A stretch of DNA of 64,000 nucleotides, taken from positions 2,542,001-2,606,000 of the forward strand of contig NZ_CP024902.1 of NCBI RefSeq assembly GCF_003330765.1, read 5' to 3'. The notes beneath the pieces are model-generated. The model worked only from the letters and a program-made list of their open reading frames with translations, did not search any database and was not told the DNA's origin. Shown here piece after piece: positions 21,724 to 30,279 of this stretch. A program made the translations under genes and the position numbers. How positions within the stretch are numbered: the first letter of the stretch is position 1; the number at the start of each line of letters is the position of its first letter. The stretch is from Burkholderia pyrrocinia. GTDB taxonomy: Bacteria; Pseudomonadota; Gammaproteobacteria; Burkholderiales; Burkholderiaceae.

Positions 21724-22515
21724 ATGAGTGCTGAACTGCTGGCCTCGCGTCCGCCCGAGAGCGATTCGACGCTCGTCCTCACGCTATCCAATCCCGGCGC
21801 ACGCAACGCGCTGCATCCCGACATGTACGCGGCCGGTGTCGAAGCGCTCGCCACTGCCGAGCGCGATCCCGGGATTCGCGCAGTCGTGCTGACGGGCGCC
21901 GATCGCTTCTTCTGCGCAGGCGGCAACCTGAACCGGCTGCTCGACAACCGTTCGAAGGATCCGTCCTACCAGGCCGACAGCATCGATCAGCTCGGCGCAT
22001 GGGTGACGGCAATCCACGCATCGACGAAGCCGGTGATCGCGGCGGTCGAAGGCGCCGCGGCCGGCGCGGGCTTCTCGCTCGCGCTCGCGTGCGACCTGAT
22101 CGTCGCCGCGCACGATGCGAAATTCGTGATGTCGTACGCGCGCGTCGGCCTTACGCCCGACGGCGGCGGCTCGTGGTTTCTCGCCCGCGCGCTGCCGCGT
22201 GCGATCGCGGCCGAGATCCTGTTCGAAGGCAAGCCGGTCGCCGCCGAACGCCTGCATGCGCTCGGCGTCGTCAATCGGCTCGCCGTGCCCGGCGCGGCAC
22301 TGACCGACGCGCTGGCATGGGCCGACGCACTCGCCGGCATCTCGCCGAATGCGCTCACGCGCATCAAGTCGCTGCTCGACGACGCGACGATGCAGCCGCT
22401 CGAACCGCATCTCGGCACCGAGCGCGATCATTTCGTCGCATCGCTGCATCATGCGGACGGGCTCGAAGGCATCACCGCATTTCTCGAGAAACGCCAGCCG
22501 CGCTACAAGCGCTGA
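21724..22515 (+). CDS. Enoyl-CoA hydratase/isomerase family protein
   Basis: Crotonase-fold protein of 263 residues. The oxyanion-hole segments CAGGN (64-68) and GAAAGAGFSLA (110-120) are present. At the position of the usual second catalytic glutamate the sequence reads VGLTPDGGGSW, with Asp146, as in PaaG-type isomerases, so an isomerase-like reaction is possible. The ATG at 21724 is chosen for its upstream GGAGAC and the crotonase start; the frame is open further upstream without homology. It lies just upstream of the broken histidine phosphatase gene. Confidence 0.85.
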   Translation: MSAELLASRPPESDSTLVLTLSNPGARNALHPDMYAAGVEALATAERDPGIRAVVLTGADRFFCAGGNLNRLLDNRSKDPSYQADSIDQLGAWVTAIHASTKPVIAAVEGAAAGAGFSLALACDLIVAAHDAKFVMSYARVGLTPDGGGSWFLARALPRAIAAEILFEGKPVAAERLHALGVVNRLAVPGAALTDALAWADALAGISPNALTRIKSLLDDATMQPLEPHLGTERDHFVASLHHADGLEGITAFLEKRQPRYKR

Positions 22516-22521
22516 TCCGCC

Positions 22522-22899
22522 ATGTCCTGTTTCGAATTGCCTCGCCGCCGCCGCATCTACCTGATGCGGCACGGCGCGAGATTCGCGGCGGCCACCTGTC
22601 CGACACTCCTCCGCCCGAACAGCATCGCGACGCGTTCCTGCGCGTGCTCGACGGCATCGAGCCGGAATCGACGCGCTTTCTCGGCGGCAAGACGATCGGG
22701 GAACTGATCGATCGCGTGCTGCCGCCGCTCGACGCGCTCCGCGCCGAGCGCTCGTGGGATACGGCGCTGCTCGTGCTGCACGGCGGCGTCAACTGCGCGC
22801 TGCTGTCGCATGCGACGGTGCCCGGCCAGCGCCGGTTCATCGGTCATCTGTCGCAGGCGACCGGCTGCATCAACGCGCTCGATGTCGGCGACGATCTCC
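22522..22899 (+). pseudogene. Histidine phosphatase (phosphoglycerate mutase family), internally deleted
   Basis: The frame from the ATG at 22522 begins RRRRIYLMRHG, the catalytic RHG motif of histidine phosphatases, but then becomes nonsense and stops at 22707. From about 22575 another frame carries the rest of such a protein: EIRGGHLSDTPPPEQ, DAFLRVLDGIEPES, and LLVLHGGVNCALLSH with the second catalytic His. Roughly 80 residues expected between RHG and EIRGGH are missing, so an internal deletion with frame change is the simplest reading. The 3' end also fades after ALDVGDD, where a short CGCATA triplication occurs (22910-22925). Confidence 0.75.
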
Positions 22900-23036
22900 C
22901 GCCCGCCCGCGCATACGCATACGCATCGGCGGACACGTTTCCGTCGTCAGCAGCCCGCGTCGATCCATGCTCTAATGGCCGCCTGTCGCGGCGCGCTGCC
23001 GGCGCCGTTTTCGCGCATGCAACACAGGAGTTGACG

Positions 23037-23729
23037 ATGATCGACGTCTATAGCTGGGCGACCCCGAACGGCCACAAGGTGCACGTCATGCTCGAGGAAA
23101 CAGGCCTCGCCTATCGTGTGCATCCGGTCGATATCGGTGCGGGCGACCAGTTCGAGCCGGAATTCCTGAAGATCAGCCCGAACAACAAGATCCCCGCGAT
23201 CGTCGATCCGGATGGCCCCGGCGGCAAGCCGATCTCGCTGTTCGAATCGGGCGCGATCCTGATCTATCTCGCGGAGAAGACCGGCAAGTTCCTGCCGACC
23301 GATCCGGCCGCGCGCTATGCGACGCTCGAGTGGCTGATGTTCCAGATGGGCGGTGTCGGCCCGATGCTCGGTCAGGCGCACCACTTCCGCCTGTACGCGC
23401 CGGAAAAGATCGAGTACGCGGTCAACCGCTACACGAACGAAGCGAAGCGCCTGTACAACGTGATGGAAAAGCGCCTCGGCGAATCCGAATATCTCGCGGG
23501 CGACGCGTACACGATCGCGGACATTGCGACGTTCCCGTGGACGCGCTCGTGGCAAAACCAGGGCATCGTGCTCGACGAGTTGCCGAACGTGAAGCGCTGG
23601 CACGAGGCGATTTCCGCACGACCGGCCGTGCAGCGCGGTGTCGAAGTGCTCGCATCGATGCGCAAGGCGCTGCAGGACGACAAGGCGCGCGAGGTGCTGT
23701 TCGGCGCGACGCAATACGCGAAGCACTGA
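23037..23729 (+). CDS. yfcG: Glutathione S-transferase / disulfide-bond oxidoreductase, YfcG-like
   Basis: 230 residues, highly similar in pattern to E. coli YfcG: start MIDVYSWATPNGHKV (the TPNGxK motif replaces a catalytic Cys/Tyr), SPNNKIPAIVD, ESGAILIYLAEKTG, and the C-terminal GGVGPMLGQAHHF and YTIADIA. These Nu-class enzymes show disulfide-bond reductase activity with glutathione in the cytosol. The ATG at 23037 has CAGGAG 7 bp upstream. It follows the decayed phosphatase gene. Confidence 0.88.
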   Translation: MIDVYSWATPNGHKVHVMLEETGLAYRVHPVDIGAGDQFEPEFLKISPNNKIPAIVDPDGPGGKPISLFESGAILIYLAEKTGKFLPTDPAARYATLEWLMFQMGGVGPMLGQAHHFRLYAPEKIEYAVNRYTNEAKRLYNVMEKRLGESEYLAGDAYTIADIATFPWTRSWQNQGIVLDELPNVKRWHEAISARPAVQRGVEVLASMRKALQDDKAREVLFGATQYAKH

Positions 23730-23776
23730 CACGCACGTGACGGGCGGAGCGGCATCCGTGCATGCCGCCCCGCGCT

Positions 23777-24253
23777 TCAGAAGTAATGCAGTGTGATGAA
23801 TTCCGCCGCGCAGACAAGCAGCGGCGCGTCGGGACGCTCGACCTGCATCGACACCGACCAGGTCACCTGCACGCCGCCCTGCGCGGCCTCGGCGGTTTCC
23901 TTCACGGCAAACAGCGCGCGCACGCGCGCACCGACCGGCACCGGCTTCAGGAACCGCACGCGGTTCAGTCCGTAGTTCACGCCCATCTTCTGCTCGAAGC
24001 GCATCGCGTCGGTCATCAACGCAGGAATCAGCGACAGCGTCAGGAACCCGTGCGCGATCGGGCCGCCGAACGGCGACTCGCGCCGCGCGCGTTCGGGATC
24101 GACGTGAATCCATTGATGATCGCCGGTCGCGTCGGCGAAACCATCGACGCGATGCTGGTCGATCGCGATCCAGCCGCTCGCGAGCGGCTCCGCGCCGACC
24201 CGTGCCTGCAGCGCCTGCGCCGACGCGATCAGCGGCAATGTCACGTCGGTCAT
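23777..24253 (-). CDS. MaoC-like hydratase (hot-dog fold), second of a pair
   Basis: 158 residues. The hydratase motif is clear: DQHRVDGFADATGDHQWIH, with the catalytic Asp/His (D..GDxxxIHxD), then SPFGGPIAHGFLTLSL. This is an R-specific enoyl-CoA hydratase family member acting on acyl-CoA. Its ATG overlaps the stop of the upstream MaoC gene (ATGA), so the two are translationally coupled. The C-terminus ends ITLHYF. It probably hydrates the enoyl-CoA made by the adjacent acyl-CoA dehydrogenases; the chain type is unknown. Confidence 0.85.
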   Translation of the reverse strand: MTDVTLPLIASAQALQARVGAEPLASGWIAIDQHRVDGFADATGDHQWIHVDPERARRESPFGGPIAHGFLTLSLIPALMTDAMRFEQKMGVNYGLNRVRFLKPVPVGARVRALFAVKETAEAAQGGVQVTWSVSMQVERPDAPLLVCAAEFITLHYF

Positions 24254-24711
24254 GCGTTCGTGCCTCCCGGATGGCGCAGCCCGAAGATCACCTTGGTATG
24301 CACGGTGATCACCGTCTCGCCGCTGCCGTTGACGCCGATCCATTCGGTCGACACGATGCCGCGATCGGGCTTGCTCTCCGACACGCGCTTGTCGTGGATC
24401 TTCTGGTGCATCGTGATCGTGTCGCCGGCGCGCACGGGCTTGAGCCAGCGAATCGAATCGATGCCGGGCGAACCCATGCTGGTCGAGTCCGGTCCCAGCT
24501 TCTTGATGAGCAGGCTCATGAACACCGAACACGTATGCCAGCCGCTCGCGACGAGCCCGCCGAACGGCGATGCTTTCCCGGCTTCCTCGTCGAGGTGGAA
24601 CGGCTGCGGGTCATAGCGTTTCGCGAACGCCTTGATGTCGTCGGGCTCGAACGTGTAGCGGCCCACTTCGGTGGTGCTGCCGACCACCAGATCTTCGTAA
24701 CTGATTCCCAC
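24250..24711 (-). CDS. MaoC-like hydratase (hot-dog fold), first of a pair
   Basis: 153 residues starting at a GTG (24711) preceded by AAGGAG. This start is preferred because the family begins at ISYEDLVVG and no ATG is available nearby. The sequence has the hot-dog core (YTFEPDDIKAFAKRYDPQPFHLDEE, then SPFGGLVASGWHT). Here the active-site region reads YDPQPFHLD, close to the catalytic Asp/His pattern. It is coupled by an ATGA overlap to the next MaoC gene and lies 37 bp after an acyl-CoA dehydrogenase gene. The two hydratases may form a heterodimer. Confidence 0.83.
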   Translation of the reverse strand: MGISYEDLVVGSTTEVGRYTFEPDDIKAFAKRYDPQPFHLDEEAGKASPFGGLVASGWHTCSVFMSLLIKKLGPDSTSMGSPGIDSIRWLKPVRAGDTITMHQKIHDKRVSESKPDRGIVSTEWIGVNGSGETVITVHTKVIFGLRHPGGTNA

Positions 24712-24748
24712 TCTGTGTCTCCTTGTACGGCGCGCTCGCGCGTCGCCG

Positions 24749-25882
24749 TCATGCCACGTCGGCCTGTGCGAAATCGGGTAGTGCCGCGATGCGGGCAAGA
24801 TGATGATCGGTATCGCCGAGCGTCGTTTCGATGATCGACAGCCGCTTGAACAGGTGCGCGGCGGCAACCTCGTTGGTCACGCCCATGCCGCCGTGCAGCT
24901 GGACGGCCTGCTGCCCGACGAAGCGCGCGGCCGCGCCGACACGCGCTTTCGCGGCCGACACGGCCTTACGTCGCGCATCGGCATCGCTGCTCGCGTAGCG
25001 CACCGCTGCCAGGTAGGTCAGCGAACGCGCCTGCTCGGCATGGATCAGCATGTCGACCATCCGGTGCTGCAGCGCCTGGAAACGCGCAATCGGCACGCCA
25101 AACTGCTCGCGCGTCTTCGTGTATTCGACCGTGGCGCGATTCAGTTCGTCGAGCGCGCCGACCGCTTCCGCGCACAGCAGGAACGTCGCGTAATCGGCAA
25201 TCTGCTCGAGCGCCGCCGCGTCGCGCGCGCCGCCCGTCAGCCGTCGGGCAGGCGTTTCATTGAATTCGATCGTCGCGGCGCGCTGGCCGTCGATCGTCCG
25301 ATAGTCGACCATCTTCGCGTTCGCTGCATCTTGCTCAACGACAAAGAGGCCGATGCCGCCGCCGTCGACGCGCGCAGGCACGATCCACGCATGCGCCTGT
25401 GCGCCGTGCTGCACGACCGACTTGGTGCCGGTCAGCCGGTACGTGCCGCCCTGCTCGCGCGCATGCGTGTCGAGCTCGAACAGGTCATAACGTGCATGCG
25501 GTTCGTGGAACGCGACCGCCACGCGCTTCTGTCCCTGCGCGACCGCTTCCAGCAGCGCGGCATCCTCGCCTGCGCCGGAGCCGGCGATGCGCAATGCCTC
25601 GACGCCGACCGCCGTTGCCCAGTACGGCTCGATCACGAGCGCGCGGCCGAGCTCCTGCATCACAACCAGCATGTCGACCGGGCCGCCGCCGAAGCCGCCC
25701 TGTGCGTCCGGCACGGGCAGCGCGGTCAACCCCAGTTCGGCGAACGCGCTCCATTGCGTGTCCGACACGCCCGTGTCGCTGCGCACGATTGCCTGGCGCG
25801 CGTCGAAACCGTATTGCTCGCCGAGATAACGGCGCAGCGCGTCGGCGAACTGCTGCTGCTCATCGGTAAAACTGAAATCCAT
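24749..25882 (-). CDS. Acyl-CoA dehydrogenase (second of adjacent pair)
   Basis: FAD-dependent acyl-CoA dehydrogenase of 377 residues: N-terminal helical domain (MDFSFTDEQQQFADALRRYL), middle beta domain, and C-terminal helices with TREQFGVPIARFQALQHRMVD and QLHGGMGVTNE. The catalytic-base motif is not the usual EGT type; the aligned tail reads SIIETTLGD. This subunit is diverged in the beta domain (short) and may pair with the neighbouring dehydrogenase. A 49-bp hairpin array lies immediately upstream of its SD (AGGAGA). A second dehydrogenase gene lies upstream of that array. Confidence 0.85.
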   Translation of the reverse strand: MDFSFTDEQQQFADALRRYLGEQYGFDARQAIVRSDTGVSDTQWSAFAELGLTALPVPDAQGGFGGGPVDMLVVMQELGRALVIEPYWATAVGVEALRIAGSGAGEDAALLEAVAQGQKRVAVAFHEPHARYDLFELDTHAREQGGTYRLTGTKSVVQHGAQAHAWIVPARVDGGGIGLFVVEQDAANAKMVDYRTIDGQRAATIEFNETPARRLTGGARDAAALEQIADYATFLLCAEAVGALDELNRATVEYTKTREQFGVPIARFQALQHRMVDMLIHAEQARSLTYLAAVRYASSDADARRKAVSAAKARVGAAARFVGQQAVQLHGGMGVTNEVAAAHLFKRLSIIETTLGDTDHHLARIAALPDFAQADVA

Positions 25883-25893
25883 CGTTGTCTCCT

Positions 25894-26040
25894 GTCGATC
25901 AGAGTTAGTGCTTTAGCACTTACTCTGATCCCATGCTGTGCGGTCGATCAGAGTTAGCGCTTTAGCATCTACTCTGATCCCATGCTTCGCGGTCGGAGCG
26001 AGTGAGTGCTTCAGCACTTACTCCTCTGCCCATGCATCAC
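25894..26040 (-). repeat. Tandem array of three 49-bp hairpin units
   Basis: Three units of exactly 49 bp (25894-25942, 25943-25991, 25992-26040). The dyad is GATCAGAGTTAGTGCT / AGCACTTACTCTGATC. Compared with the array at 18 kb, the stem base changed from ACCAGAG/CTCTGGT to ATCAGAG/CTCTGAT, a paired substitution. On the minus strand it precedes the SD of the acyl-CoA dehydrogenase gene by a few bases. The third unit is more diverged. Confidence 0.88.
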
Positions 26041-26052
26041 GCTCGAACCGGC

Positions 26053-27249
26053 TCACAGACCCAGAATCATCTGTGCGATGATGTTCTTCTGGATTTCATT
26101 CGAACCGCCGTAGATCGACGTCTTCCGATAATTGAAGTAGTACGCGGCGAGCGGCGCCGCATCGTCGTCGCCCGCGATGCTGTGCTCGCGCTCGCCGTCG
26201 AGGAACGGTACGTCGAACGGTGCGGCGAGCGGACCGATCGCGTCGAACATCAGCTCGGTGAGCGCCTGCTGCACTTCGGTGCCCTTGATCTTCAGCATCG
26301 ACGCCTCGGGGCCCGGCCCCTTGCCGCTCGTCTCGCGGCTGACGACGCGCAGCACCGTCACCTCGAGCGCCATCAACTCGACTTCGAGCGCCGCGACCTT
26401 CGCGGCGAACACGGGATCGGCCAGCAACGGCTTGCCGTTCTTGCGCTGGTTCGACGCCACGCGCTTCAGGAATGCGAGCTCGCGCTTTGACGCGCCGACG
26501 CGCGCGATGCCGGTGCGCTCATGGCCAAGCAGGTATTTCGCGTAGGTCCAGCCGCGGTTCTCGTCGCCGACGAGATTCTCGACCGGCACCTTCACGTCCT
26601 CGAAGAACACCTCGTTGACCTCGTGGTCCTCGTCGAGCATGACGATCGGGCGCACCGTGATGCCGGGCGTCTTCATGTCGATCAGCAGGAACGAGATGCC
26701 CTCCTGCTTCTTCGCGGCCGGATCGGTGCGCACGAGGCAGAACATCATGTCGGCGTACTGGCCGAGCGTCGTCCAGGTTTTCTGGCCATTGACGACGTAG
26801 TGGTCGCCATGGCGCTCGGCGCGCGTGCGCAACGACGCGAGGTCGGATCCGGAACCCGGCTCCGAGTAGCCCTGGCACCACCAGTCCGAGCCGTCGAGAA
26901 TACGTGGCAAATAGTGGCGCTTCTGCGCTTCGCTGCCGTATTTCATCAGCACCGGCGCGACCATCGACACGCCGAACGGCAGCACGGTCGGTGCACCGAT
27001 CCGCGCGCACTCCTCATCCCAGATGTGCCGCTGCGTCGCGTTCCAGCCCGGGCCGCCGTATTCGGCCGGCCACGCTGGCGCGGACCAGCCGCGCTGGCCG
27101 AGAATCCGGTGCCAGCTCGCGAAATCCTCGCGGTCGAGTCGTTTGTGATCGAGTACTTTGGCGCGCAGTGCATGAGGCAGGTTGGCCTCGAGCCAGGCGC
27201 GGACGTCGACGCGGAACGCGTCGTCAGCGGGGGAATAATCCAGATCCAT
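26053..27249 (-). CDS. Acyl-CoA dehydrogenase (first of adjacent pair)
   Basis: 398 residues: MDLDYSPADDAFRVDVRAWLEANLP, the FAD/substrate loop QGYSEPGSGSDLASL, the beta domain with NGQKTWTTLGQYAD, and the C-terminal SIYGGSNEIQKNII. The tail has GGS instead of EGT, and a candidate base lies in LLGHERTG, as in several long- or branched-chain dehydrogenases. It is separated from the next dehydrogenase by about 170 bp holding the hairpin array. With that gene and two MaoC hydratases it forms a probable fatty or aromatic acyl-CoA beta-oxidation unit. Confidence 0.88.
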   Translation of the reverse strand: MDLDYSPADDAFRVDVRAWLEANLPHALRAKVLDHKRLDREDFASWHRILGQRGWSAPAWPAEYGGPGWNATQRHIWDEECARIGAPTVLPFGVSMVAPVLMKYGSEAQKRHYLPRILDGSDWWCQGYSEPGSGSDLASLRTRAERHGDHYVVNGQKTWTTLGQYADMMFCLVRTDPAAKKQEGISFLLIDMKTPGITVRPIVMLDEDHEVNEVFFEDVKVPVENLVGDENRGWTYAKYLLGHERTGIARVGASKRELAFLKRVASNQRKNGKPLLADPVFAAKVAALEVELMALEVTVLRVVSRETSGKGPGPEASMLKIKGTEVQQALTELMFDAIGPLAAPFDVPFLDGEREHSIAGDDDAAPLAAYYFNYRKTSIYGGSNEIQKNIIAQMILGL

Positions 27250-27303
27250 GCGCAGTGTCTCCTCGCCGCGGCCGTCCGGCCCGGCAAGGAACCGCTGCGT
27301 ACG

Positions 27304-27726
27304 TCATTGCAGCGGTTCTTTCAGCGCGGCGGGAATCGGCAGCGGCATCACGTCGATGCCTTCTTCGGCCAAGGATTGCGCATCTTCCGGCGTCGTGACG
27401 CCACGAATGCTGCGTGCCGGCGCCTCGTTGTAATGGATGCGCCGCGCTTCCTCGGCGAAGCGCTCGCCCACGTTCTCGGTCTTCTCCAGCACCTCGCGCA
27501 GCGCGCGCATCACCTGCGCCTGCAGCGCACGCGGATCGGCCGGCTGTGCCTGCGTCGCGCCCGACAAGTTCAGGCGCGGCGCCGACGGCAGACGGTTGAC
27601 CTCGGTCGTCCCGCACACCGGACATTCGACCAGCTTGCGGGACAACTGCGCTTCGAACTCATCGGCGGAAGCGAACCAGCCTTCGAACCGATGACCGTGC
27701 GGGCACTGTAAATCGAGGACCTTCAT
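27304..27726 (-). CDS. DUF1178 family protein (putative zinc-binding)
   Basis: 140 residues with the DUF1178 N-terminus MKVLDLQCPHGHRFEGWFASADEF and a CxxC pair (CPVCGTTEVNRLPSAP), suggesting a small zinc-ribbon domain, followed by a helical domain. Function is unknown. It lies downstream of the NUDIX gene in the same direction; the order nuoN, DUF2818, NUDIX, DUF1178 is common in beta-proteobacteria. Confidence 0.85.
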   Translation of the reverse strand: MKVLDLQCPHGHRFEGWFASADEFEAQLSRKLVECPVCGTTEVNRLPSAPRLNLSGATQAQPADPRALQAQVMRALREVLEKTENVGERFAEEARRIHYNEAPARSIRGVTTPEDAQSLAEEGIDVMPLPIPAALKEPLQ

Positions 27727-27862
27727 GCTGAATCAGGGCGTGTGACGAGTGTAGCGCAAAAAGCGGTTTTGTGAACGATCGTGCTAAATACCGATCGCGC
27801 GACGCGGAAGCGCCGCGTCACCGAATTGTAACGCGGCGCCCCACCCGCCGCTGACGCCGCGC

Positions 27863-28453
27863 TCAGGGCGTCAGAACCGGCCCGAGCGGCCACGTGCCGG
27901 ATAGCACCTTGTCGAGCCACATCGTGCCGATGATCGTCTTCACGTCGGAGATCTGGCCCGTGCGCACCCATTCCTGCAGGTCGGACTGCGTCGCGGTAAA
28001 GGTTTCGAGGAATTCGCCTTCGTCGAGCTTGCGTTCGCCGGCCGTCAGCCCGCGCGCAAGATACAGGTCGATGAATTCGGTCGAATAGGAGATGATCGGG
28101 TGAATCCGGGCCAGGAACACATATTCGCGTGCCGTGTAACCCGTTTCCTCGCGCAGTTCGCGCACCGCACACGCGAGCGCGCCTTCGTTCGGGTCAAGCT
28201 TGCCGGCCGGGAATTCGGCCATCACCTTGCCGATCGGGTAGCGAAACTGGCTTTCCATCAGCACGCGGCCGTCGTCGAACAGCGGGATCACCATCACCGC
28301 GCCCGGATGCTGGACGTATTCGCGCGTGGCCCGCTTGCCGTCCGGCAGACGGACGGTGTCGCGCTTGAGCTTGAGGAACGCACCGTCGAAGATCGCCTCG
28401 CTCTCGAGGCAGGTTTCGGTCAGTGCGGCGTCGTGATTGGGTAGTTCGGCCAT
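27863..28453 (-). CDS. nudF: NUDIX hydrolase, ADP-ribose pyrophosphatase-like
   Basis: 196 residues. The complete Nudix box spans residues 84-106 (starts GKLDPNEG, then RELREETGY) and coordinates Mg or Mn for hydrolysis of ADP-ribose or related nucleotide diphosphate derivatives. The REYVQHPGAVMVIPL segment before it is typical of NudF/ADPRase. I choose the ATG at 28453 because CAGGAG lies upstream; an ATG at 28474 is a less likely alternative. It lies 39 bp after the DUF2818 gene and is likely in the extended nuo transcript. Confidence 0.87.
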   Translation of the reverse strand: MAELPNHDAALTETCLESEAIFDGAFLKLKRDTVRLPDGKRATREYVQHPGAVMVIPLFDDGRVLMESQFRYPIGKVMAEFPAGKLDPNEGALACAVRELREETGYTAREYVFLARIHPIISYSTEFIDLYLARGLTAGERKLDEGEFLETFTATQSDLQEWVRTGQISDVKTIIGTMWLDKVLSGTWPLGPVLTP

Positions 28454-28492
28454 CGGCGGCTCCTGAATGAGCACGACGGACGGCCGGAGCCG

Positions 28493-28789
28493 TCAGCGTC
28501 GTTTGACGAGATACTGGAACGTGAAGCCGGGAAACGCGAACACGATGAAGAGGCTGAACGTGATCGCGTAAAACTGCCAGCCCTGTTCGAAGCGGTTGCC
28601 GGCGCGCGACTCGAGCCAGAAGCCGAGCGCGCCGACGATGAAGTACAGCACGATCAACTCGCCGATCCGCACCCACGCACTCTTCTTCGCCGCGCCGAAC
28701 GGCACGACGGCGAAGAGGCGTTGGTTCAGGAACGGCAGGTTGGCGCATACGAGCGCCAACAGCACGATAAACCAGCCGGCTGCCGACAT
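28493..28789 (-). CDS. DUF2818 family small membrane protein
   Basis: 98 residues with three predicted membrane helices (near 5-22, 45-62 and 72-90) and a basic C-terminus (FQYLVKRR). Family DUF2818 is found directly after nuoN in beta-proteobacteria. The ATG overlaps the nuoN stop (TAATG), so it is translationally coupled to complex I. A role in complex I assembly or stability is an inference from context only. Confidence 0.88.
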   Translation of the reverse strand: MSAAGWFIVLLALVCANLPFLNQRLFAVVPFGAAKKSAWVRIGELIVLYFIVGALGFWLESRAGNRFEQGWQFYAITFSLFIVFAFPGFTFQYLVKRR

Positions 28790-30255
28790 TACAGCGGCAG
28801 CGTGTGACGGATCGCCTGCAGGCAGGCAGTCAGCAGCGGGCTCGGGATCAGGCCGAGCACGACGACCGCGAGGCCGTTCAGCACGAGGATCGTGCGCTTG
28901 CAGAAATCGCCCGTGATCGGCGTCGCATCCTGCGGTGCATCGAAGTACATCAGCTTCACGATGCGCAGGTAGTAGAACGCGCCGAACAGCGACGTGATCA
29001 CGGCCAGCACGGCCAGCCACGTGAGACCGGCATTGACGGTCGCCTCGAGCACGGCGAGCTTCGCGTAGAAGCCGACGGTCGGCGGGATGCCTGCCAGCGA
29101 GAACATCATGACCATCATCACGAACGCGAACACCGGGCTGCGCTTGTTGAGGCCCTTGAAGTCGTCGATCGTTTCCGCTTCGAAATCGCGGCGCGCGAGC
29201 AGCATCACCACACCGAACGAGCCGAGCGTCGTGATCAGGTAGACGATCGCGTAGAACATCGCCGAGCTGTATGCGTTCGCCGGTGCCGCCGCGTCACCCT
29301 TCACGATGCCCGCGAGCAGGCCGAGCAGCACGAAGCCCATGTTCGAGATCGCCGAGTACGCGAGCATCCGCTTGATGTTGCGCTGGACGATACCCGTGAT
29401 GTTGCCGACGATCAGCGACAGCGCGGCGAGGATCACGAGCGCGGTCTGCCAGTTCTGCGCGAGCGGCAGCAGGCCCATCACCAGGAAGCGCAGGCCCCAC
29501 CCGAACGCGGCAACCTTCGGGCCGCCGCCGACGAACAGCGTCATCGCGGTCGGTGCACCCTGGTAGACGTCCGGCACCCACATGTGGAACGGCACGGCGC
29601 CGAGCTTGAATGCGATACCGGCGACGATGAAGACCACGCCGAACATCAGCACGGCTGCGTCGGTGTTGCCGCCGACCGCCTTGTACACCTCGCCCAGCTC
29701 GAGCGAGCCGGTCGCGCCGTAGAGCATCGAGATGCCGTACAGCACGAAGCCCGACGCAAGCGCGCCCAGCACGTAGTACTTCATCGCGGCTTCGCTCGAC
29801 TGCGCGGCGTCGCGGCGCAGCGCGATGATCGCGTACAGCGACAGCGACATCAGTTCGAGACCGAGGTACAGCGTCAGGAAGTTGTTGCCCGACACCATGA
29901 CCAGCTGGCCGAGCAGCGAGAACATGCCGAGCAGGAACACGTCGCCGCGGAACATGTCGCGATCTTCGAGGTACTTGCGCGAATAGACGAGCGAGACCGC
30001 GAACCCGATCGACACGACGGCCTTCATCATGCTCGCGAACGAGTCGACGACGACCATCTTCGAGAAGAAGTAGTACTGCTGCGGGTCGAGCGCCTGCACC
30101 GCGAACCACACGCCGGCGACGACCGACGATACGACCGCGATCAGATAAGTCAGGCGGCGGCCGGAAGCACCGGTAAAGGTGTCGTTCAGCCATGCGACGA
30201 CGATGGCGGCCATCACCAGCGCATCAGGCAACAGGACATTCATAGGAGCGTTCAT
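28789..30255 (-). CDS. nuoN: NADH-quinone oxidoreductase subunit N
   Basis: 488-residue antiporter-like subunit of the complex I membrane arm, with about 14 TM helices. Characteristic segments: YLGLELMSLSLYAI, AMKYYVLGALASGF, and PFHMWVPDVYQGAP. The ATG at 30255 is chosen because GGAGG lies 11 nt upstream; an upstream in-frame GTG overlaps that SD and is unlikely to be used. It couples proton movement to quinone reduction with NuoL and NuoM. Last nuo gene in the operon; the stop overlaps the DUF2818 start. Confidence 0.95.
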   Translation of the reverse strand: MNAPMNVLLPDALVMAAIVVAWLNDTFTGASGRRLTYLIAVVSSVVAGVWFAVQALDPQQYYFFSKMVVVDSFASMMKAVVSIGFAVSLVYSRKYLEDRDMFRGDVFLLGMFSLLGQLVMVSGNNFLTLYLGLELMSLSLYAIIALRRDAAQSSEAAMKYYVLGALASGFVLYGISMLYGATGSLELGEVYKAVGGNTDAAVLMFGVVFIVAGIAFKLGAVPFHMWVPDVYQGAPTAMTLFVGGGPKVAAFGWGLRFLVMGLLPLAQNWQTALVILAALSLIVGNITGIVQRNIKRMLAYSAISNMGFVLLGLLAGIVKGDAAAPANAYSSAMFYAIVYLITTLGSFGVVMLLARRDFEAETIDDFKGLNKRSPVFAFVMMVMMFSLAGIPPTVGFYAKLAVLEATVNAGLTWLAVLAVITSLFGAFYYLRIVKLMYFDAPQDATPITGDFCKRTILVLNGLAVVVLGLIPSPLLTACLQAIRHTLPL

Positions 30256-30279
30256 GATCTTGAGTTCCTCCACTCGCGA

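Noticed and set aside
27801..27819. GACGCGG/CCGCGTC hairpin between NUDIX and DUF1178 genes as a terminator
   Set aside because: No T run follows on the minus strand; may be only an intercistronic hairpin.
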